From Novosphingobium sp. (GTDB lineage: Bacteria > Pseudomonadota > Alphaproteobacteria > Sphingomonadales > Sphingomonadaceae): DNA of 9,743 nucleotides. The notes beneath the pieces are model-generated. The model did not search any database. It was given only the letters and a program-made list of their open reading frames with translations, and was not told the DNA's origin. Below, in pieces: positions 7,694-9,743 of the stretch. Location of the stretch: NCBI GenBank assembly GCA_027490345.1, contig JAIXYF010000388.1, positions 1-9,743 of the forward strand, in the 5' to 3' direction. A program made the position numbers and the translations under genes. The stretch's first letter is position 1; every line of letters begins with the position of its first letter.

Positions 7694-8590
7694 TCAGGCG
7701 TGATCAAACCGGTCGTGCATCGCCCGGTCGATCAACTGGCGCACCACCGGATTGGGAAACCGCCGCCGCGTCGTGACCGCCAGAAACGTCTCGGCAATCC
7801 CGGGCAGCGCTTCGGCTTCCACCAGCATTCCCGTGCCCAGTTCATCGCGTACCACGATGGGCGGCAAAACCCCCAGCGCGTGCCCCTCGCGCACCAGCAG
7901 GCGCATCATCGCCATGTCATCCACTTCGGCGGCAATCTGCGGGCGCAGGCCCAGCCGGTCGGTCAGCGCATCGAACCCGTTGCGCACGCCACCCCCGGCT
8001 GTCGGCAGGATCACCGGATGCGTTTGCAGCAGCTGCGCCACGGCCCGCGTCTGCCCCAGCAGCGCGGGCGTGCCGATCAGGCTCACAGGCTGCTCTGACA
8101 ATCGGTGCACGATGACCGGCGCGAGGGCATCGCTCGCCGGTGCCTGATTGGTCAGGACCACATCGAGCGCCAGCGACTGCAGCGCCAGCAGCAGTTCGCC
8201 CTGGCTGCCCGAGCGCAGCACGACTTCGATATCGGTGCGATCCAGCAGCGGGCTGACAAAACTGAACTGGAAATTGCGCGAAAGCGTGGCGAGGGCGCCG
8301 ATCCGGACCGCCTGCCGCGCCGCGCCGGTTTCCCGCAGCGTGCCCAGCAGTTCATCGCCAGTGGTGAAGATCGCCTCGGCATGATCCAGTGTGATGCGAC
8401 CCGCCTCGGTCAGGTGGAGCGCCCGCCCGCGCCGTTCGAACAGCGCATGGCCCAGCCGGTCCTCCAGCTTGCGGATCTGCACCGAAAGCGCAGACTGCGA
8501 GACGTTGAGCCGCTCGGCCGTGCGCGAAAGGTTTCCGTCCTGCGCCACGGCCCAGAAATAGCGGAGGTGGTTGTAGTTGAAGTCTGCCAT
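7694..8590 (-). CDS. LysR-family transcriptional regulator, NhaR-like, divergent from dabB
   Basis: 298-aa LysR-type regulator. The N-terminal winged helix-turn-helix covers about residues 4-62 (NYNHLRYFW, then NLSRTAERLNVSQSALSVQI as recognition region, then LFERRGRALHLTEAG). The periplasmic-binding-protein-like effector domain covers about 88-295. The NYNHLRYFW opening is typical of the NhaR-like branch, which elsewhere controls ion transporters, but the inducer here cannot be read from sequence. Start: ATG at 8590-8588 (MADFNYN) is preferred; an in-frame GTG at 8599-8597 would add three residues and would sit inside the palindrome. It is transcribed away from dabB, the standard LysR arrangement in which the regulator controls its divergent neighbour and often itself. 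LysR genes are known beside DAB loci in other bacteria, which supports a role in regulating inorganic carbon uptake. It is not thought to regulate the two-component genes it converges on. Confidence 0.92.
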   Translation of the reverse strand: MADFNYNHLRYFWAVAQDGNLSRTAERLNVSQSALSVQIRKLEDRLGHALFERRGRALHLTEAGRITLDHAEAIFTTGDELLGTLRETGAARQAVRIGALATLSRNFQFSFVSPLLDRTDIEVVLRSGSQGELLLALQSLALDVVLTNQAPASDALAPVIVHRLSEQPVSLIGTPALLGQTRAVAQLLQTHPVILPTAGGGVRNGFDALTDRLGLRPQIAAEVDDMAMMRLLVREGHALGVLPPIVVRDELGTGMLVEAEALPGIAETFLAVTTRRRFPNPVVRQLIDRAMHDRFDHA

Positions 8591-8591
8591 A

Positions 8592-8612
8592 TCGTTCACT
8601 TAAAGTGAACGA
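8592..8612. promoter_or_regulatory. Perfect 21-bp palindrome, candidate LysR operator
   Basis: TCGTTCACTT (8592-8601) and AAGTGAACGA (8603-8612) are perfect 10-base inverted repeats around a single A (8602). The site contains the LysR-type T-N11-A pattern with dyad symmetry (T8596 to A8608). It begins one base upstream of the preferred LysR ATG, where it would cover that gene's ribosome site or promoter, and it lies about 89 bases upstream of dabB. A perfect 10-base arm is very unlikely by chance in so short a gap. Binding by the adjacent LysR protein is inference. Confidence 0.72.
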
Positions 8613-8617
8613 CAGCG

Positions 8618-8638
8618 GCTAAACAATGAATTTTTAGC
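8618..8638. promoter_or_regulatory. Second dyad GCTAAA-N9-TTTAGC in the lysR-dabB gap
   Basis: GCTAAA (8618-8623) and TTTAGC (8633-8638) are 6-base inverted repeats separated by nine bases, in an AT-rich patch. Its centre is 26 bp from the centre of the strong palindrome. LysR-type regulators commonly bind a pair of sites in such divergent promoters, one strong and one weaker, so this could be the second site. The short arms make chance a real alternative. Confidence 0.35.
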
Positions 8639-8700
8639 ATCGGCAACATTTCGTTAGACGACGCGGGATCGACGGACAGCCCTCCACCGGAGCCCAGACC

Positions 8701-9743
8701 ATGCCCCATGCCGTTCTTGTCCCGCCCGCCCTGTTGGCCCTTGCTGCTGCACTCGGCTTTGCCAGGCCGCACCGCATCGGCCGCAGCGCACTGGCGCTGA
8801 TCGAACTGCTGGCGCTGTCTGCGCTAGCGCTGGCCATCGGCACCATGGTGATCGTGGGCCTGAGCGGACCTTCCACCCTCGTCGTTGCAGCAGCAGGCCC
8901 CGCCATGCCCCTGCTGGCCTTCCGGCTGGATCTGATCAGCGCGGTCATGCTGCTGCTGGTCAGCTTTGTCGGCTGGATCGTGGTGCGTTATGCGCGCGTC
9001 TATCTGGACGGCGAGGAACGGCACGGGCGGTTCATGGCCTGGCTGGCGACAACGCTGGCCATGGTCATGCTGCTGGTGACGGCGGGTTCGCTGGTCCAGC
9101 TGATCGGCGCATGGATTGCGACCAGTCTGGCGCTGCACCGGCTGCTGCTGTTCTATCCCGAACGGGTTGCCGCACAGCGCGCCGCGCGCAAGAAGTTCGT
9201 CACCGCCCGCGCGGGGGATGCCGCGCTGCTAGGCGCTGCACTGCTTCTGTTCGGCGCTTATGGCACGACCGATCTCGCCGCGATCCTGACCTCGGCGCAA
9301 GCCGGGATGGGGGGATATGGCGCGATGACCGCCGCCGCTCTGCTCGCGCTGGCCGCACTGCTGAAGTCGGCACAGTTTCCGCTGCATGGCTGGCTGACCG
9401 AGGTGATGGAAGCTCCTACCCCGGTTTCGGCGCTGCTCCATGCCGGTGTGATCAATGCGGGCGGCTTCCTGCTGATCCGCTTTGCCGATGTCATGCTGCT
9501 CTCGTCGGGGGTGATGGCGGGACTGGTGAGGATCGGTGGGTTCACCGCGATGTTCGGCGGGCTGGTGATGCTGACCCAGCCGGCGGTGAAGACCTCGCTT
9601 GCCTGGTCGACCGTCGCGCAGATGGGGTTCATGATCATGCAGTGCGGCCTCGCGCTATTCCCGCTGGCCCTGCTCCACATCATCGCGCACTCGCTTTACA
9701 AGGCGCACAGCTTCCTTGCATCGGGCGGCGCGGTGGAGCGGAT
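8701..9743 (+). CDS. dabB: DabB-like proton-channel subunit (NuoL/MrpA family) of a DAB inorganic-carbon uptake system, 3' end outside window
   Basis: The first 347 codons of a polytopic membrane protein of the proton-conducting NuoL/MrpA family, open at the window end. It should form, with a soluble DabA (DUF2309) protein, an energy-coupled bicarbonate/CO2 uptake complex in the inner membrane. Family motifs seen: LLKSAQFPLHGWL (221-232, with the channel Lys222), EAPTPVSALLHAGVINAGG (237-255), the segment VKTSLAWSTVAQMGF (296-310) and HIIAHSLYKAHSFLASG (326-342, with His330 and Lys334). About nine membrane spans are visible. Where NuoL has a conserved Glu (WEGVGLCSY), this protein reads AWIATSLALHRLLLFYPER, with no Glu; from memory this stretch resembles the separate NuoL-like branch found with DUF2309 genes. 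Start ATG 8701 has GGAG at 8689-8692. A lone subunit next to a divergent LysR, with no other nuo gene visible, argues against respiratory complex I. A multisubunit Na+/H+ antiporter subunit is the main alternative; the next gene downstream would decide. Confidence 0.82.
   Translation, partial: MPHAVLVPPALLALAAALGFARPHRIGRSALALIELLALSALALAIGTMVIVGLSGPSTLVVAAAGPAMPLLAFRLDLISAVMLLLVSFVGWIVVRYARVYLDGEERHGRFMAWLATTLAMVMLLVTAGSLVQLIGAWIATSLALHRLLLFYPERVAAQRAARKKFVTARAGDAALLGAALLLFGAYGTTDLAAILTSAQAGMGGYGAMTAAALLALAALLKSAQFPLHGWLTEVMEAPTPVSALLHAGVINAGGFLLIRFADVMLLSSGVMAGLVRIGGFTAMFGGLVMLTQPAVKTSLAWSTVAQMGFMIMQCGLALFPLALLHIIAHSLYKAHSFLASGGAVER

Noticed and set aside
8577..8605. Sigma-70-like promoter for dabB (TTGAAG, 17 bases, TTAAAG) overlapping the palindrome
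   Set aside because: The -10 match is poor and the -35 lies inside the LysR coding sequence; too weak to list without transcript data.
8824..9138. Minus-strand frames opposite the dabB start
   Set aside because: Antisense to a well-supported membrane protein; Gln/His/Asp-rich composition is typical of reverse-complemented membrane-protein codons.

Overview
The window is high-GC, tightly packed DNA that reads like the chromosome of an alphaproteobacterium, most likely a sphingomonad such as Novosphingobium. This is inferred from codon use, from the Sphingomonadales look of the S8 autotransporter and the TPR-containing kinase, and from the guaA neighbourhood; no rRNA or other marker is present to settle it. 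There are seven protein-coding genes, two of them cut by the window edges. No RNA genes, insertion sequences, CRISPR arrays or phage genes were seen, and no gene-free stretch exceeds about 145 bases.

Layout. 1-438 is the 3' end of guaA (GMP synthase). 581-1621 encodes a membrane-anchored, apparently catalytically complete EAL-domain c-di-GMP phosphodiesterase. 1723-4674 encodes a secreted subtilisin-family (S8) protease with a C-terminal beta-rich region of the autotransporter type. Between its signal peptide and catalytic domain lie a Thr/Ala/Pro-rich linker and a run of about 14-residue repeats built on N-I-S-T-F. After 71 bases on the same strand, 4746-7223 encodes a sensor kinase (signal peptide, periplasmic TPR region, one membrane span, HisKA, HATPase, degenerate receiver). 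It overlaps by four bases a stand-alone receiver protein (7220-7669) that has every canonical phosphorylation residue. The pair forms one translationally coupled two-component module.

7694-8590 on the minus strand is a LysR-family regulator of the NhaR-like type, convergent with the receiver gene. Divergent from it, after about 110 bases, starts a NuoL/MrpA-like membrane subunit (8701 to the window end) best read as DabB, the ion-conducting half of the DAB inorganic-carbon uptake system. Its usual partner dabA should lie just outside the window. The divergent intergenic region carries a perfect 21-bp palindrome one base from the LysR start codon and a second, weaker dyad. Both are good candidates for regulator binding sites.

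The most interesting items are: the kinase with a dead-looking receiver next to a live free-standing one; its tandem placement behind a repeat-bearing secreted protease; and the LysR-dabB divergon with its palindromic operator candidate. All functions are inferred from sequence.
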